Shown here: piece after piece, positions 34,179 to 42,817 of the stretch | How positions within the stretch are numbered: position 1 is the first letter of the stretch | Layout: every line of letters starts with the position of its first letter | Source of the DNA: an uncultured Elusimicrobiales bacterium | GTDB lineage: Bacteria > Elusimicrobiota > Elusimicrobia > Elusimicrobiales > Elusimicrobiaceae | Length of the DNA: 64,000 bases | NCBI GenBank assembly: GCA_934667625.1 | Contig: CAKUMH010000001.1 | Span: 124,001 to 188,000, forward strand | Reading direction: 5' to 3' | The notes under the pieces: generated by a model | Told to the model about the DNA's origin: nothing | What the model saw: the letters and a program-made list of their open reading frames with translations, nothing else | Database searches by the model: none | Position numbers and translations under genes: made by a program

Positions 34179-34253
34179 GGAGTCGTGGTGTAGCCTGGTT
34201 AACACGCTGCCCTGTCAAGGCAGAGACCGCGAGTTCGAATCTCGTCGACTCCG
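34179..34253 (+). tRNA. tRNA-Asp (GTC)
   Basis: Acceptor GGAGTCG/CGACTCC, D arm GTGT-AGCCTGGTTA-ACAC, anticodon arm CTGCC-CTGTCAA-GGCAG (anticodon GTC), T arm GCGAG-TTCGAAT-CTCGT, discriminator G as expected for Asp. CCA is not encoded. Confidence 0.96.
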
Positions 34254-34280
34254 TATTTTAGTTTTGAATTATTAGCATTT

Positions 34281-34317
34281 ATCCCCGTTAGACGATTTGT
34301 CCGACGGGGATTTTTTT
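34281..34317 (+). terminator. Terminator of tRNA-Asp
   Basis: ATCCCCGT/ACGGGGAT stem, 15-base loop, seven Ts. Confidence 0.85.
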
Positions 34318-34435
34318 ATGCGCGACTTTAAGCATGCGGTTTTTGGCAGGTTTTTGGAAATTATGGAGAATTTTTTGTTTTTATGCTGACGGGACTAGGT
34401 AGGAAGTGGTTTCATAACATCTAGAAAGAGGCATT

Positions 34436-34465
34436 TTGATACAATATATTTGCACATAATAGAAT
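34436..34465 (+). promoter_or_regulatory. Promoter of the AT-rich gene
   Basis: TTGATA (34436-34441), 18-base spacer, TAGAAT (34460-34465); predicted start near 34472, so about 11 bases of leader before the ATG at 34483. Confidence 0.45.
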
Positions 34466-34482
34466 ATCAGTTTATAACCACT

Positions 34483-35739
34483 ATGAATATACTAATAGAT
34501 ATTATAGAAGAAAAATTTACGGAATATCTAATTTTTCATCTCTCTGAAAAGTTATCTTTACCTATTCTCATTTTAAAGGCATTAGAGGATTCGTTGCAGC
34601 AGAGGTTTCATCAATCCGATATCCTCAAATTCCGAATATACAAACCTGAACAGTTATGTGCATTTTATATAAAACCAGCAAGTTTACACGAATTATCTGA
34701 AACCGGTTTAGAAATTCCTTATATGAGAATCGAAATTTGGACACCGCCCACAATACAAGATATCAATCTAATGTCTCCCGTTTGTGTTCAATATCTTGAT
34801 TTTAAGTACACTGATACTTATTCTATCAAATACCAAATTAAAAAATTAGCACAAAAAACTAAAAATAAATTCACGATTGAAATCAAAACCTTCTTTATTC
34901 CCGCAAATATTTTTGAAAATATTTTCATTAAATTAGCCCATTTATGCAATTCAGGATGCGATACTAGATATCTGCAAGAAACTAAACTTGAAGATTCTCA
35001 TTATGTGAGTGGTTCAATTTTTGAGTGTAAAATATGCGGAAAAAAATTTGCATGTACCTGCTGTCAAAAGGGTATCTTAGAATATATAACTCAAACAAAA
35101 GATAAAAGCAACTATTTAAATGATCCTTGTATAGATTATAATTACCCCTTTGAAATTAAGAAAATCACTCTCCTTGAAAATCTTCATTATCTGCCTAATA
35201 TTTGTCATATCTGCACACAACAAATCCCATTTTTTCACAATTATAGCTTTGCAACAAGCACTTTCGCTAGCAAATATTATCCATATATTGAGAATATGGC
35301 ATTCCAAAAAGGGGCAAAAAGATTCGAGATCAATCAAGTAGCAATATGGCGAGAAGCTGAAAATTGCATACGTGAAAAGATGAACTATCCCAAAATAGGC
35401 GAAAAATGGATTAATGAAACGTTCCTTTATAACATTCTTAAAAATTTATTTGCAGATTATCAAATCATTAGAGAAGCATCTCCAAGTTTTCTCGGTAAAT
35501 TAAGATTAGATTTTTTTATACCTGAACTTTCCCTCGCTATAGAATATCAGGGGGAGCAACATTTTCATCCAGTACAGAGATTTGGAGGAGAAGAATCTTT
35601 TGTCGCTGGGAAACAAAGAGATTTGACCAAACAAAAATTATGTAAGAAAAATTCTATAACCTTGGTGTATTTCAATTATTTTGAAGAACTTGATGAATCT
35701 CTTGTGGAAAGAAAGCTAAAAAAATTCATCAAAAAATAG
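34483..35739 (+). CDS. AT-rich orphan gene: zinc-finger plus nuclease-like C-terminal domain
   Basis: 418 residues, base composition far more AT-rich than any neighbour, so probably acquired. Middle: Cys pairs that look like a treble-clef or ribbon finger (CKICGKKFACTCCQKG, later NICHICTQQ). C-terminus: WINETFLYNILKNLFADYQIIREASP then LRLDFFIPELSLAIEYQGEQHF and RFGGEESFVAGKQRDLTKQKLC, the layout of PD-(D/E)XK/Vsr-like endonuclease folds, with Asp and Glu at the expected spacing but Gln where a Lys is usual. N-terminal 180 residues are unassigned. Could be a defence or mobile nuclease; inference. The ATG at 34483 lacks a Shine-Dalgarno; a TTG 11 codons upstream is an alternative. Confidence 0.75.
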   Translation: MNILIDIIEEKFTEYLIFHLSEKLSLPILILKALEDSLQQRFHQSDILKFRIYKPEQLCAFYIKPASLHELSETGLEIPYMRIEIWTPPTIQDINLMSPVCVQYLDFKYTDTYSIKYQIKKLAQKTKNKFTIEIKTFFIPANIFENIFIKLAHLCNSGCDTRYLQETKLEDSHYVSGSIFECKICGKKFACTCCQKGILEYITQTKDKSNYLNDPCIDYNYPFEIKKITLLENLHYLPNICHICTQQIPFFHNYSFATSTFASKYYPYIENMAFQKGAKRFEINQVAIWREAENCIREKMNYPKIGEKWINETFLYNILKNLFADYQIIREASPSFLGKLRLDFFIPELSLAIEYQGEQHFHPVQRFGGEESFVAGKQRDLTKQKLCKKNSITLVYFNYFEELDESLVERKLKKFIKK

Positions 35740-35789
35740 TTTATTTTGTTTCATCCAATCAAGAATACGAATAGAGAGTAATTTTTTGA

Positions 35790-36239
35790 GTGTGCAATCT
35801 GCCCACACGTATTGCCGCCACTCATCCCTACCAAGCGTATAACATTTTACCTCTCGTAGATTTTTGGGCGCGCCGTATCGCAAACCCGGATAAGCAGACT
35901 ATTTTTATTACTGTTTTGACGGATATAGAGGACTCCACCGGAAAAAAACACAACCTGGGCATAATCGGATCTACAAGTTTTATTGCGGCCCAAAAAGCGG
36001 CCTTTGAGTTGGCCCACCAAGTTAATCCCGCTATCCAATGGGCCCCGGATGCTACTGCAACAGCAAACCAAGAACAAGAGGGGTCCCGGCTGCTGCAAAG
36101 GATGATAGGAACCTACATTCCCGAAAGCGTTTACGATAAATATGATAAGTTAAAAGAAAACAAACGGAAACATAAAACTAAACGTCTTATAGAAGAAAGG
36201 AACAATGACTCTTACAAAATTATTCATTTAGATAAATAA
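35790..36239 (+). CDS. Unrecognised gene, possibly a 3' remnant
   Basis: 149 residues from a GTG at 35790 that directly follows an in-frame stop. It has the base composition of the host, not of the AT-rich gene, and a plausible protein: a folded segment (QTIFITVLTDIEDSTGKKHNLGIIGSTSFIAAQKAAFELA) and a basic C-terminal tail. No ribosome site or promoter precedes it. Its 5' edge coincides with the end of the AT-rich island, so it may be the tail of a gene interrupted by that insertion. No family recognised. Confidence 0.45.
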   Translation: MCNLPTRIAATHPYQAYNILPLVDFWARRIANPDKQTIFITVLTDIEDSTGKKHNLGIIGSTSFIAAQKAAFELAHQVNPAIQWAPDATATANQEQEGSRLLQRMIGTYIPESVYDKYDKLKENKRKHKTKRLIEERNNDSYKIIHLDK

Positions 36240-36256
36240 ACCGTACTTCTTTTCTT

Positions 36257-36284
36257 ACGCTCCCTGCAAATCCCCAGGGAGCGT
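36257..36284. repeat. Inverted repeat after the remnant gene
   Basis: ACGCTCCCTG/CAGGGAGCGT, 10-bp perfect arms, 8-base loop, but no T-run on either side, so it is a weak terminator candidate at best. The following 150 bases up to the dCMP deaminase gene show no recognisable gene. Confidence 0.6.
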
Positions 36285-36438
36285 ATTATAAAGCCATGCC
36301 CCCGCCCAAGAACAGGCCAAAGACAGCCAAAGGACGCTCCTAATCAGGCCAGCCAAACCTCTGCTCAAGCCAATTCCGAAAGACCCGGCCCAACCGTCAA
36401 ATCCGCCAAAACGCTCCCCAGCCAGGGCCGATTTAACT

Positions 36439-36927
36439 TTAATATCCCCGCGTGCCGTTTAAAGACTCATCGTTGTCAATCCAGTCCTGCACTTGCACAA
36501 CACGGTAGTCGTTTTCCGTGTCGCGGATGACTACTTTCTCTATCCCCGCGTTAATGACCATACGCTTGCACATGGAACAGCTGGAGGAATTTTTAATATA
36601 TTCCCCAGTGTCCGCTTCGCGCCCGGAAAGGTACAGGGTGGCGCCCAGCATTTTATCGCGCGGGGCGCTGATAATGGCGTTGGCCTCGGCGTGGACACTG
36701 CGGCACAGCTCGTAACGCTCCCCCCGCGGAATGTTTAACTGTTGGCGGATACAGACGCCCAAATCGCTGCAATTTTTGCGGCCCCGCGGCGCCCCCACAT
36801 AGCCGGTGGAAATGACTTCGTCATTTTTGACAATCACCGCACCGTAACGACGGCGCAAACAGGTGCCGCGCTTGGAAACAACATCCGCTAAATCCAAATA
36901 GTAATTTATTTTGTCGCGTCTTTGCAT
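36439..36927 (-). CDS. dCMP deaminase / ComEB-type cytidine deaminase
   Basis: 162 residues. Zinc-dependent deaminase with CRSVHAEANAI (HAE catalytic motif) and SSCSMCKRMVI (PCxxC-type zinc ligands). Converts dCMP to dUMP for thymidylate synthesis. YGAVIVKNDEVISTGYVGAPRGRKNC is typical of this family. A GGAGG-type site precedes the ATG at 36927. Confidence 0.88.
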   Translation of the reverse strand: MQRRDKINYYLDLADVVSKRGTCLRRRYGAVIVKNDEVISTGYVGAPRGRKNCSDLGVCIRQQLNIPRGERYELCRSVHAEANAIISAPRDKMLGATLYLSGREADTGEYIKNSSSCSMCKRMVINAGIEKVVIRDTENDYRVVQVQDWIDNDESLNGTRGY

Positions 36928-37012
36928 AAAGGGATCCCCTCCTGGTTCTTTGCCCGTTATTATAGCAAATATACCGCGCGCAACAAATTACTTACCGGTA
37001 AGTAATAAAAGA

Positions 37013-37018
37013 TATAAT
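37013..37018 (+). promoter_or_regulatory. -10 hexamer of Omp85-like gene, leaderless geometry
   Basis: TATAAT, ends 6 bases before the ATG at 37025, no Shine-Dalgarno. Confidence 0.6.
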
Positions 37019-37024
37019 TTATAT

Positions 37025-38317
37025 ATGAAACTTTTCCTTTCTCTTTTACTAATTTGTTTTTCGTTTTCCGCCTTCGCGCAAACAGTAGGCCAAGTGACGG
37101 CCACTTCCACGCGGATGAGCCCAAACACCCTCAAAAAATTATTTTTGCTAAAGCCGGGAGATGCGTTTACCCCCGAAGCGTACGATAAGGCACAGGACGA
37201 TTTGCACAACTTGCGCGTGTTCAAAAAATTGGATTTTTCCACCGACCGGCAAGGAGACAAGGTAAACATTTCTATTGATGCCCAAGACGGCAGCTATATT
37301 TTCCCCCTCGCCTTTGCAGCGGGCGGGGCCAAGAGCGCGGCGGGGGGTTCACTCGCAGGCGGAAACCTGTTTAAGCAGGGCGAAAGCACCTTTCTGTTTG
37401 CGGGCGGCAGCCAAGACGGCACAACCGCCAGCGCCGGGATCACACAAGGGGATGACCATTTTTCCGTTGGGTACACCAAGCTTAATTTTGACCAGCGCTT
37501 TTACAGCGGGTACCGCTCCAATATGTTTGGGGTATTTTCCACTACCGATGATGAGGATAAATATAAAAACGATTTAAAGGCACTCGTACACACGAAAAAA
37601 GAACAATTTTCCGCCACGTATTCGCACCGTTTTTCCCGCACCGTCCGCGCATTTGTCCGCCCAGAGTACGTCCGCTATGCCTATTCCGCCCCGGGGTTTG
37701 ATAACGGAAACCACAACCAAATTACCTTGGGTCTACGCCTGGCGGACGACATCCGCCCAGGCACAAATATGGGTGCCCTGTCAGGCTATGGACTGACGGA
37801 CAAAGAAAAAAGCTTGCGCAATTTACCCCATGCCCGCCAAGGCTATGCCGCTGATATTTTTTACACGGGCGGCGGAAACTGGACGGGAAGCGACTACGAC
37901 CTCGCCAAGTTGGGACTTAATGCCGCGTGGGTGCTGGAACTGAAGAACCGCCATATGCTGCTTGTGCAAGGCAAAGCACAGGATGCGTTTAAAGCGTCTT
38001 TTAGCGACGAAATTCTATCGGCCGATTTGCTGACCTTTGGTCGCTACGACCGCCAAATCCGCGGAGAGAGAGGGGCTGGGGTTGGGGCGTCGTTTGTCTA
38101 CTATATTTTGCGCAACAACACGGGCCTTTTGTCCTTGGCTCCGTTTTACGAAAACGCCTACGTACATGCCGGCGGAGGATACCGCGCCCACAGCGGCGCC
38201 GGGGCGACCCTTTCCTACAAATTGTGGCGCTTTCCGCTCCCGGTGGGGATTAACTACACCCATAACCTGCAAGACGGCGGGGACCTGGTGGGCTTTGTCA
38301 TCGGCGGGGCATTCTAA
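37025..38317 (+). CDS. Omp85-family outer membrane protein with a single POTRA-like domain
   Basis: 430 residues. Signal peptide MKLFLSLLLICFSFSAFA, one POTRA-like domain (about 20-95: LKKLFLLKPGDAFTPEAYDKAQDDLHNLRVFKKLDF), then a beta barrel with the loop-6 motif IRGERG and a C-terminal strand ending FVIGGAF. BamA has five POTRA domains and about 800 residues, so this is not BamA but a short relative that may assemble or translocate one substrate. The start at 37025 follows the -10 directly; an earlier in-frame start has no signal peptide. Confidence 0.75.
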   Translation: MKLFLSLLLICFSFSAFAQTVGQVTATSTRMSPNTLKKLFLLKPGDAFTPEAYDKAQDDLHNLRVFKKLDFSTDRQGDKVNISIDAQDGSYIFPLAFAAGGAKSAAGGSLAGGNLFKQGESTFLFAGGSQDGTTASAGITQGDDHFSVGYTKLNFDQRFYSGYRSNMFGVFSTTDDEDKYKNDLKALVHTKKEQFSATYSHRFSRTVRAFVRPEYVRYAYSAPGFDNGNHNQITLGLRLADDIRPGTNMGALSGYGLTDKEKSLRNLPHARQGYAADIFYTGGGNWTGSDYDLAKLGLNAAWVLELKNRHMLLVQGKAQDAFKASFSDEILSADLLTFGRYDRQIRGERGAGVGASFVYYILRNNTGLLSLAPFYENAYVHAGGGYRAHSGAGATLSYKLWRFPLPVGINYTHNLQDGGDLVGFVIGGAF

Positions 38318-38338
38318 CTAACCTTTTTTACCCGGCCT

Positions 38339-38386
38339 AAAAAGCCGTCCCAACTGCTATACTAGCGGTAAGGGGCGGCTTTTTTC
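38339..38386 (+). terminator. Terminator after the Omp85-like gene
   Basis: 13-bp stem AAAAAGCCGTCCC/GGGGCGGCTTTTT with one G-T pair and a long loop that contains TATACT. Confidence 0.65.
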
Positions 38387-38417
38387 CGCTCCCGGTAAAT
38401 AACCAGGGGGTAAAAAT

Positions 38418-38939
38418 ATGGGAATGAAAGGAAGAGAAATTGTAGAACGGGCCGGCGTGGATGTGGACGGCTTGATAGAAATGCTCAATAAGGCATACAG
38501 CGATGAATGGCTGGCCTATTATCAGTATTGGGTAGGGGCGAAGGTGGTCACCGGGACGGCCGCGCCGAAACTGATTGCCGAAATGGAGGAGCACGCCGCC
38601 GAGGAATTGGACCATGCGGAAAAGCTGGCCAAGCGCATTATTGAACTGGGCGGAACGCCGATACTCAGCCCGGAGGAATGGTACCAGGAAACCACTTGCG
38701 GCTATTTGGTGCCCGAAAAGCCGGAATCCAAATTTATTTTAGCGCAAAACCTGCAGGGAGAACGCTGCGCGATAGAAGTGTATAACAAAATTTTAGACGT
38801 GGTGAAGGGCAAAGATCCGATTACGCACCACCTGCTGCGCAAGATTTTGGAAGAGGAAGTGGAACACGAACAGGATTTGGAAGATATCGGCCTGGATATA
38901 AAAGACATCGCCGCCACCTGCTCTTGCCAGAAAAAATAA
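38418..38939 (+). CDS. Ferritin-like di-iron protein
   Basis: 173 residues, four-helix bundle. Ligands in the right order: DEWLAYYQYW (Glu30), EEHAAEELDHAEKL (Glu, His), QGERCAIEVY (Glu), EEEVEHEQDLEDI (Glu, His). A Dps-like or bacterioferritin-like protein that stores iron or detoxifies peroxide. Unusual CSCQ tail. GGGGG precedes the start; the next Met is two codons later. Confidence 0.85.
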   Translation: MGMKGREIVERAGVDVDGLIEMLNKAYSDEWLAYYQYWVGAKVVTGTAAPKLIAEMEEHAAEELDHAEKLAKRIIELGGTPILSPEEWYQETTCGYLVPEKPESKFILAQNLQGERCAIEVYNKILDVVKGKDPITHHLLRKILEEEVEHEQDLEDIGLDIKDIAATCSCQKK

Positions 38940-38952
38940 ATGATTCCGTCAT

Positions 38953-38979
38953 AAAATCCCCCGGCGTTGCCGGGGGATT
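38953..38979. terminator. Bidirectional terminator
   Basis: AATCCCCCGGC/GCCGGGGGATT, 3-base loop, T-rich in both directions, between converging genes. Confidence 0.85.
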
Positions 38980-38984
38980 GTTAT

Positions 38985-40232
38985 TTAATGGTTGGAAGAG
39001 GTAAGAAGCTGGTAGTTTCTGCCATGCACGGTAACGGTATTTCCTTTTCTGTGGTCCGGTTTGACCACATTTTCTTCCACGCTTTCGTTGCGCATAAATA
39101 ACTTAATGGAAAGCCGGGTGGAGGACGAATCAAACCGTTTCAGCCACTCATTTAACGGCACCGGATGTTTAAATAAAAACTTGTCAATTACAGCTACCGA
39201 AAAACCGCTGCTGTTGCGGTAAACCACCAACGTCGCCCGGTGATAACCCCAATCCTTTGCCACCGTTCCGTTTGCCAGCGCAAACTGTTTTTTATTGCGC
39301 CCGGAGGAAAACAAAGTTCTCCCCGTCTTGGGACGTGCCTCCAGCGTGTAAAGTCTGAACTGGTTAAATTGCTTTTCGGCCTTCTCCGCCTCTTGGCAAA
39401 TACGGCGGCAAGTGTAATAGGTGCATGCCGCACACTCGTCCTGCGCCGGGCGGCAATAACAGCTCTTGTCCGTCCGGGTTTTCCCGGCGATGTAATCGCC
39501 GCCCTGCACATGGCTATAAAGACACACAAGACCGTTGATGTCCTTTAGGCCTTGGTTCATCCATTGCTGCTGACGGGCCTTTTCTTTGGCGGAAAGAGAG
39601 TTTCCTACCTTGGAATACGCCGAGAACAAGTAATAATTCTTTTCGGCAACTTGGGAATTTTTTAAGGTTTGCAAAAAGGCCTTTTCCACCGCGTCATTTT
39701 TAGCGTCATTTACGTTATATGTCGCTTGCAGCCCCAGTTTTTTTAAGCTGATATTTTTGAAAAATTTGGCCAACTGCTTTTTGATTTCTTCTTTGTTGGA
39801 CTCATAAAAAGATTCCGCTTCGTTTGCATCAAAACCTATCCTTATATAATCCAATCCGTCCGTTACCCCCAAATAATTGGTATTCAATTTTTTCGGAGCG
39901 GTGGCAACACCATAGGCAGCAGACGTTACGTACATGTGGTACAAGTACAAACTCAGTGCATAAATTTTTTCATCGGTAGGAGAAACCACCTCATTCCACA
40001 CCGATTCCCAAAAACCCACATCCCCGTATTTTTGGCTGTCCGGAGCAAAAAACAGCATGACATAAAACCGGTTGTTGCCCGGGTCGCTCGTGATATAGGA
40101 GGAGTGTTGGAATTTGTTTTTAAGTCCCGTGTAAAAAGGCGAATTGAGCCGCAGGGAAGCCCCTTGCGCCCAAGTGGCACCAAAGGTAGCAAGTAAACAT
40201 ACAAAAAAGAGCTGTTTTAACAATTTTTTCAT
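38985..40232 (-). CDS. Secreted protein with a papain-like/protein-glutaminase-like candidate domain
   Basis: 415 residues. Signal peptide MKKLLKQLFFVCLLATFGATWA. The middle is helical and Cys-rich (CYCRPAQDECAACTYYTCRRIC, about 255-280). Near 320-365, WGYHRATLVVYRNS followed by VAVIDKFLFKHPVPLNEWLKRF matches by eye the His and Asp segments of bacterial protein-glutaminase/papain-fold domains; a Cys in the cluster upstream would be the nucleophile. This is pattern inference. No neighbour suggests a substrate. The ATG at 40232 has no clear ribosome site. Confidence 0.6.
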   Translation of the reverse strand: MKKLLKQLFFVCLLATFGATWAQGASLRLNSPFYTGLKNKFQHSSYITSDPGNNRFYVMLFFAPDSQKYGDVGFWESVWNEVVSPTDEKIYALSLYLYHMYVTSAAYGVATAPKKLNTNYLGVTDGLDYIRIGFDANEAESFYESNKEEIKKQLAKFFKNISLKKLGLQATYNVNDAKNDAVEKAFLQTLKNSQVAEKNYYLFSAYSKVGNSLSAKEKARQQQWMNQGLKDINGLVCLYSHVQGGDYIAGKTRTDKSCYCRPAQDECAACTYYTCRRICQEAEKAEKQFNQFRLYTLEARPKTGRTLFSSGRNKKQFALANGTVAKDWGYHRATLVVYRNSSGFSVAVIDKFLFKHPVPLNEWLKRFDSSSTRLSIKLFMRNESVEENVVKPDHRKGNTVTVHGRNYQLLTSSNH

Positions 40233-40331
40233 ATATAAATGTTATAAAACCTTTCAAAACGCATACAAGGGCCTTTTGACCTAGGCGGAAATAGGCCCTT
40301 TTTTCGCCGCGCCCAACAAGGCTGTTTTTAT

Positions 40332-40337
40332 TATAAT
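40332..40337 (+). promoter_or_regulatory. -10 hexamer of hppA
   Basis: TATAAT, predicted start near 40344, leader of about 31 bases with AAAGGAGA before the ATG: a normal leadered promoter. Confidence 0.6.
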
Positions 40338-40374
40338 ATAGGAGACATTTCACTCTGAGCAAAAGGAGAATTAC

Positions 40375-42738
40375 ATGTGGTATGGTATCGCCTCCCTGCG
40401 GCCGTTTGAACAGTATGCCTTGTTTGGTGTACTTTTGATTGCGGTCTTAGGGCTTTTGTATGCACTTTTCCTGCGCAAGCAGGTCATCCGCGAGGATACC
40501 GGCACCCCGGCCATGTTAAAGGTATGGGGCGCCATACGGGAGGGCGCAAACGCCTATCTCAAACGGCAGCTTAAAACCATTCTGCCGCTTATCGGGCTGT
40601 TGACCGTTTGTCTGTTTCTGTCCGTTTACATTGTGCCCGTATCGCAGGATTCCATGGAACGCTTTGCCGGATTAACGCCGGATAAGGTGAAACTGATCGC
40701 CGCTTTTGGACGGGCGGGCGCCTTTATTTTGGGGGCGGTTTTCTCCCTGCTGGTCGGCCAGCTGGGCATGCGTATTGCAGTGGATGCCAACGTACGCGTG
40801 GCGGCAGCTTCTAGACGCAGCTTTGGGGATGCACTGCGGATTGCTTACCGCGCCGGCACCGTAACCGGGATGCTGACCGACGGCCTGGGTCTGTTGGGCG
40901 GAACGCTCATTTTCATCATCTTTGGTATTGCCGCACCGGATGCGCTGCTTGGCTTTGGGTTCGGCGGTACGCTGCTGGCTCTTTTTATGCGTGTGGGCGG
41001 CGGCATTTATACCAAGGCCGCCGACGTGGGCGCTGACTTGGTGGGCAAGGTGGAGGCGGGCATCCCGGAGGACGACCCGCGCAACCCCGCCGTGGTAGCG
41101 GACCTGGTGGGCGACAATGTGGGCGACTGCGCCGGTATGGCAGCTGACATTTTTGAATCGTACGAAGTGACAATCGTTTCCGGCCTGATTTTGGGTATTG
41201 GCCTGTGGCGCATTACCGGGCACCATGAATGGATTGTGTACCCACTCTTGGTACGCGGAATTGGCGTGCTGTGCTCTATCATCGGCACCTATGCGGTGAA
41301 GGATTCCAAACGCAACGCCGGAAATGCCATGAAAGCCATTTTTAAGGGGTACAGCATTTCCGCCGTCATTTCCGTGCTGATTTTTGGCGTGCTGGCCTAC
41401 TACTACATGGACGGCGTACCCGGCGGCTGGTGGAGGCCATTCGCCGCTACGACCATTGGTATTATTTTGGCTATCGGCATTGACCGTTTGACCGAATACT
41501 TTACCGGAACGGAAAATAAACCCGTGCAGGAAATCAAAAAGGCAACGGCTACCGGTTCTGCCACCACCATTCTCTCCGGCATTGCCGTGGGATTTGAATC
41601 GGCCGTGTGGACCACGCTTGTTATTGCGGCGTCTATCTTCTGTTCCGTGTTTATTTTCGGGACAATTGACGGCCTGACTCCCGCCGAAAAGTTTAACTTT
41701 ATCCTCTACGGGGTAGCCATGACGGGCATCGGCATGCTGACCCTGACGGGCAACAACGTGGCCATGGACTCCTTCGGCCCGATTGCCGACAACGCAAACG
41801 GTATCGGCGAGATGAGCTGGCACGGACAAAATGACGAAGAAACCCTAAAGGCCCGCCAAATTATGGCGGACTTGGACGGCGTGGGCAACACTACCAAGGC
41901 CATCACCAAGGGGGTAGCTATCGGTTCAGCCGTGATTGCCGCCGTATCGCTCTTTGCTTCGTACATGGTGGACGTAAGCAACGTACAGCGCCTGTTAAAC
42001 GACGCTTGGGCCGCTGCGGGAGAGGATAAAATTTTGGTATTGCTCTCCCAGGTAGGCATTGTGGTTTCCAACCCAGTGGTGTTTGTGGGTATGCTTATCG
42101 GCGGCGCACTGCCGTGGCTGTTCTCCTCCTTTGCTATTAATGCCGTCAGCCGGGCCGCCGCGCTGATTGTGCAGGAAGTGCGGCGCCAATTTAAGGGCGG
42201 CGTGCTGGAAGGCCATGCCAAGCCGGACTACACCCGCGCCGTGAGCATTTCCACCGTGGCCGCACAAAAAGAACTGATTATTTTGGCCCTCTTAGGCATT
42301 GTCTCTCCCGTGGTGGTAGGGCTCGCCTTTGGGGTAGAAGCCCTGGGTGGCTTTTTAGCCGGGATCATCGTATCCGGCCAGCTGCTGGCGGTGTTTATGT
42401 CCAACGCGGGCGGCGCCTGGGATAACGCCAAAAAAGTGGTGGAAGATGAGCCCTGCAATTTAGCCGCCAACACGGGCAAAGGATCCGAACGCCACAAAGC
42501 CAGCGTGGTGGGTGACACCGTGGGAGATCCGCTTAAGGATACTGCCGGGCCAGCCGTTAATCCGCTGATTAAAGTGGTCAACATGGTGGCCGTGATTGTA
42601 GCCCCCATTATCGTCAACTATCACAACGATTTTACCCCACTGGGAAAGATCGGTTGGGTGGTAGTGATTGTGCTGCTGGCGGTGCTGGGATGGGCAATTT
42701 TAAGCAGTAAAAAGCCTGCGCAAAGCCTGGAAAAATAA
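40375..42738 (+). CDS. hppA: Membrane-bound proton-translocating pyrophosphatase
   Basis: 787 residues and about 16 membrane helices. Hydrolyses pyrophosphate and pumps cations out. Catalytic segment KAADVGADLVGKVEAGIPEDDPRNP and DNVGDCAGMAADIFESYEV, and the second Asp-rich loop DTVGDPLKDTAGPA. The potassium determinant GNTTKAITKG (Lys508, Thr511) is of the K+-independent type, which are proton pumps. AAAGGAGA precedes the ATG. It could conserve energy when pyrophosphate is made by the biosynthetic and glycogen genes. Confidence 0.93.
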   Translation: MWYGIASLRPFEQYALFGVLLIAVLGLLYALFLRKQVIREDTGTPAMLKVWGAIREGANAYLKRQLKTILPLIGLLTVCLFLSVYIVPVSQDSMERFAGLTPDKVKLIAAFGRAGAFILGAVFSLLVGQLGMRIAVDANVRVAAASRRSFGDALRIAYRAGTVTGMLTDGLGLLGGTLIFIIFGIAAPDALLGFGFGGTLLALFMRVGGGIYTKAADVGADLVGKVEAGIPEDDPRNPAVVADLVGDNVGDCAGMAADIFESYEVTIVSGLILGIGLWRITGHHEWIVYPLLVRGIGVLCSIIGTYAVKDSKRNAGNAMKAIFKGYSISAVISVLIFGVLAYYYMDGVPGGWWRPFAATTIGIILAIGIDRLTEYFTGTENKPVQEIKKATATGSATTILSGIAVGFESAVWTTLVIAASIFCSVFIFGTIDGLTPAEKFNFILYGVAMTGIGMLTLTGNNVAMDSFGPIADNANGIGEMSWHGQNDEETLKARQIMADLDGVGNTTKAITKGVAIGSAVIAAVSLFASYMVDVSNVQRLLNDAWAAAGEDKILVLLSQVGIVVSNPVVFVGMLIGGALPWLFSSFAINAVSRAAALIVQEVRRQFKGGVLEGHAKPDYTRAVSISTVAAQKELIILALLGIVSPVVVGLAFGVEALGGFLAGIIVSGQLLAVFMSNAGGAWDNAKKVVEDEPCNLAANTGKGSERHKASVVGDTVGDPLKDTAGPAVNPLIKVVNMVAVIVAPIIVNYHNDFTPLGKIGWVVVIVLLAVLGWAILSSKKPAQSLEK

Positions 42739-42751
42739 ACGCTGTTTTGAC

Positions 42752-42783
42752 TCCCCGCGTCCTCCCGGATGCGGGGATTTTTT
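42752..42783 (+). terminator. Terminator of hppA
   Basis: CCCCGC/GCGGGG stem with T-run. Confidence 0.75.
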
Positions 42784-42805
42784 ATGTCCGGCCGCGCTTT
42801 TTTGC

Positions 42806-42811
42806 TATGAT
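42806..42811 (+). promoter_or_regulatory. -10 hexamer, leaderless geometry
   Basis: TATGAT ends 6 bases before the ATG at 42818. Confidence 0.5.
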
Positions 42812-42817
42812 ATGGAT

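Noticed and set aside
34179..35790. Site-specific integration of the AT-rich island into the tRNA-Asp gene
   Set aside because: I looked for a second copy of the tRNA 3' end (the CGACTCCG region) at the far boundary near 35.78 kb and did not find one, and there is no integrase gene.
36286..36438. Small Pro/Lys-rich coding frames before the dCMP deaminase gene
   Set aside because: Frames are short, lack start signals and match nothing recognisable.
40375..42738. Large reverse-strand frames inside hppA and other GC-rich genes
   Set aside because: They are antiparallel shadows of strongly coding genes and show no protein-like motifs or ribosome sites.
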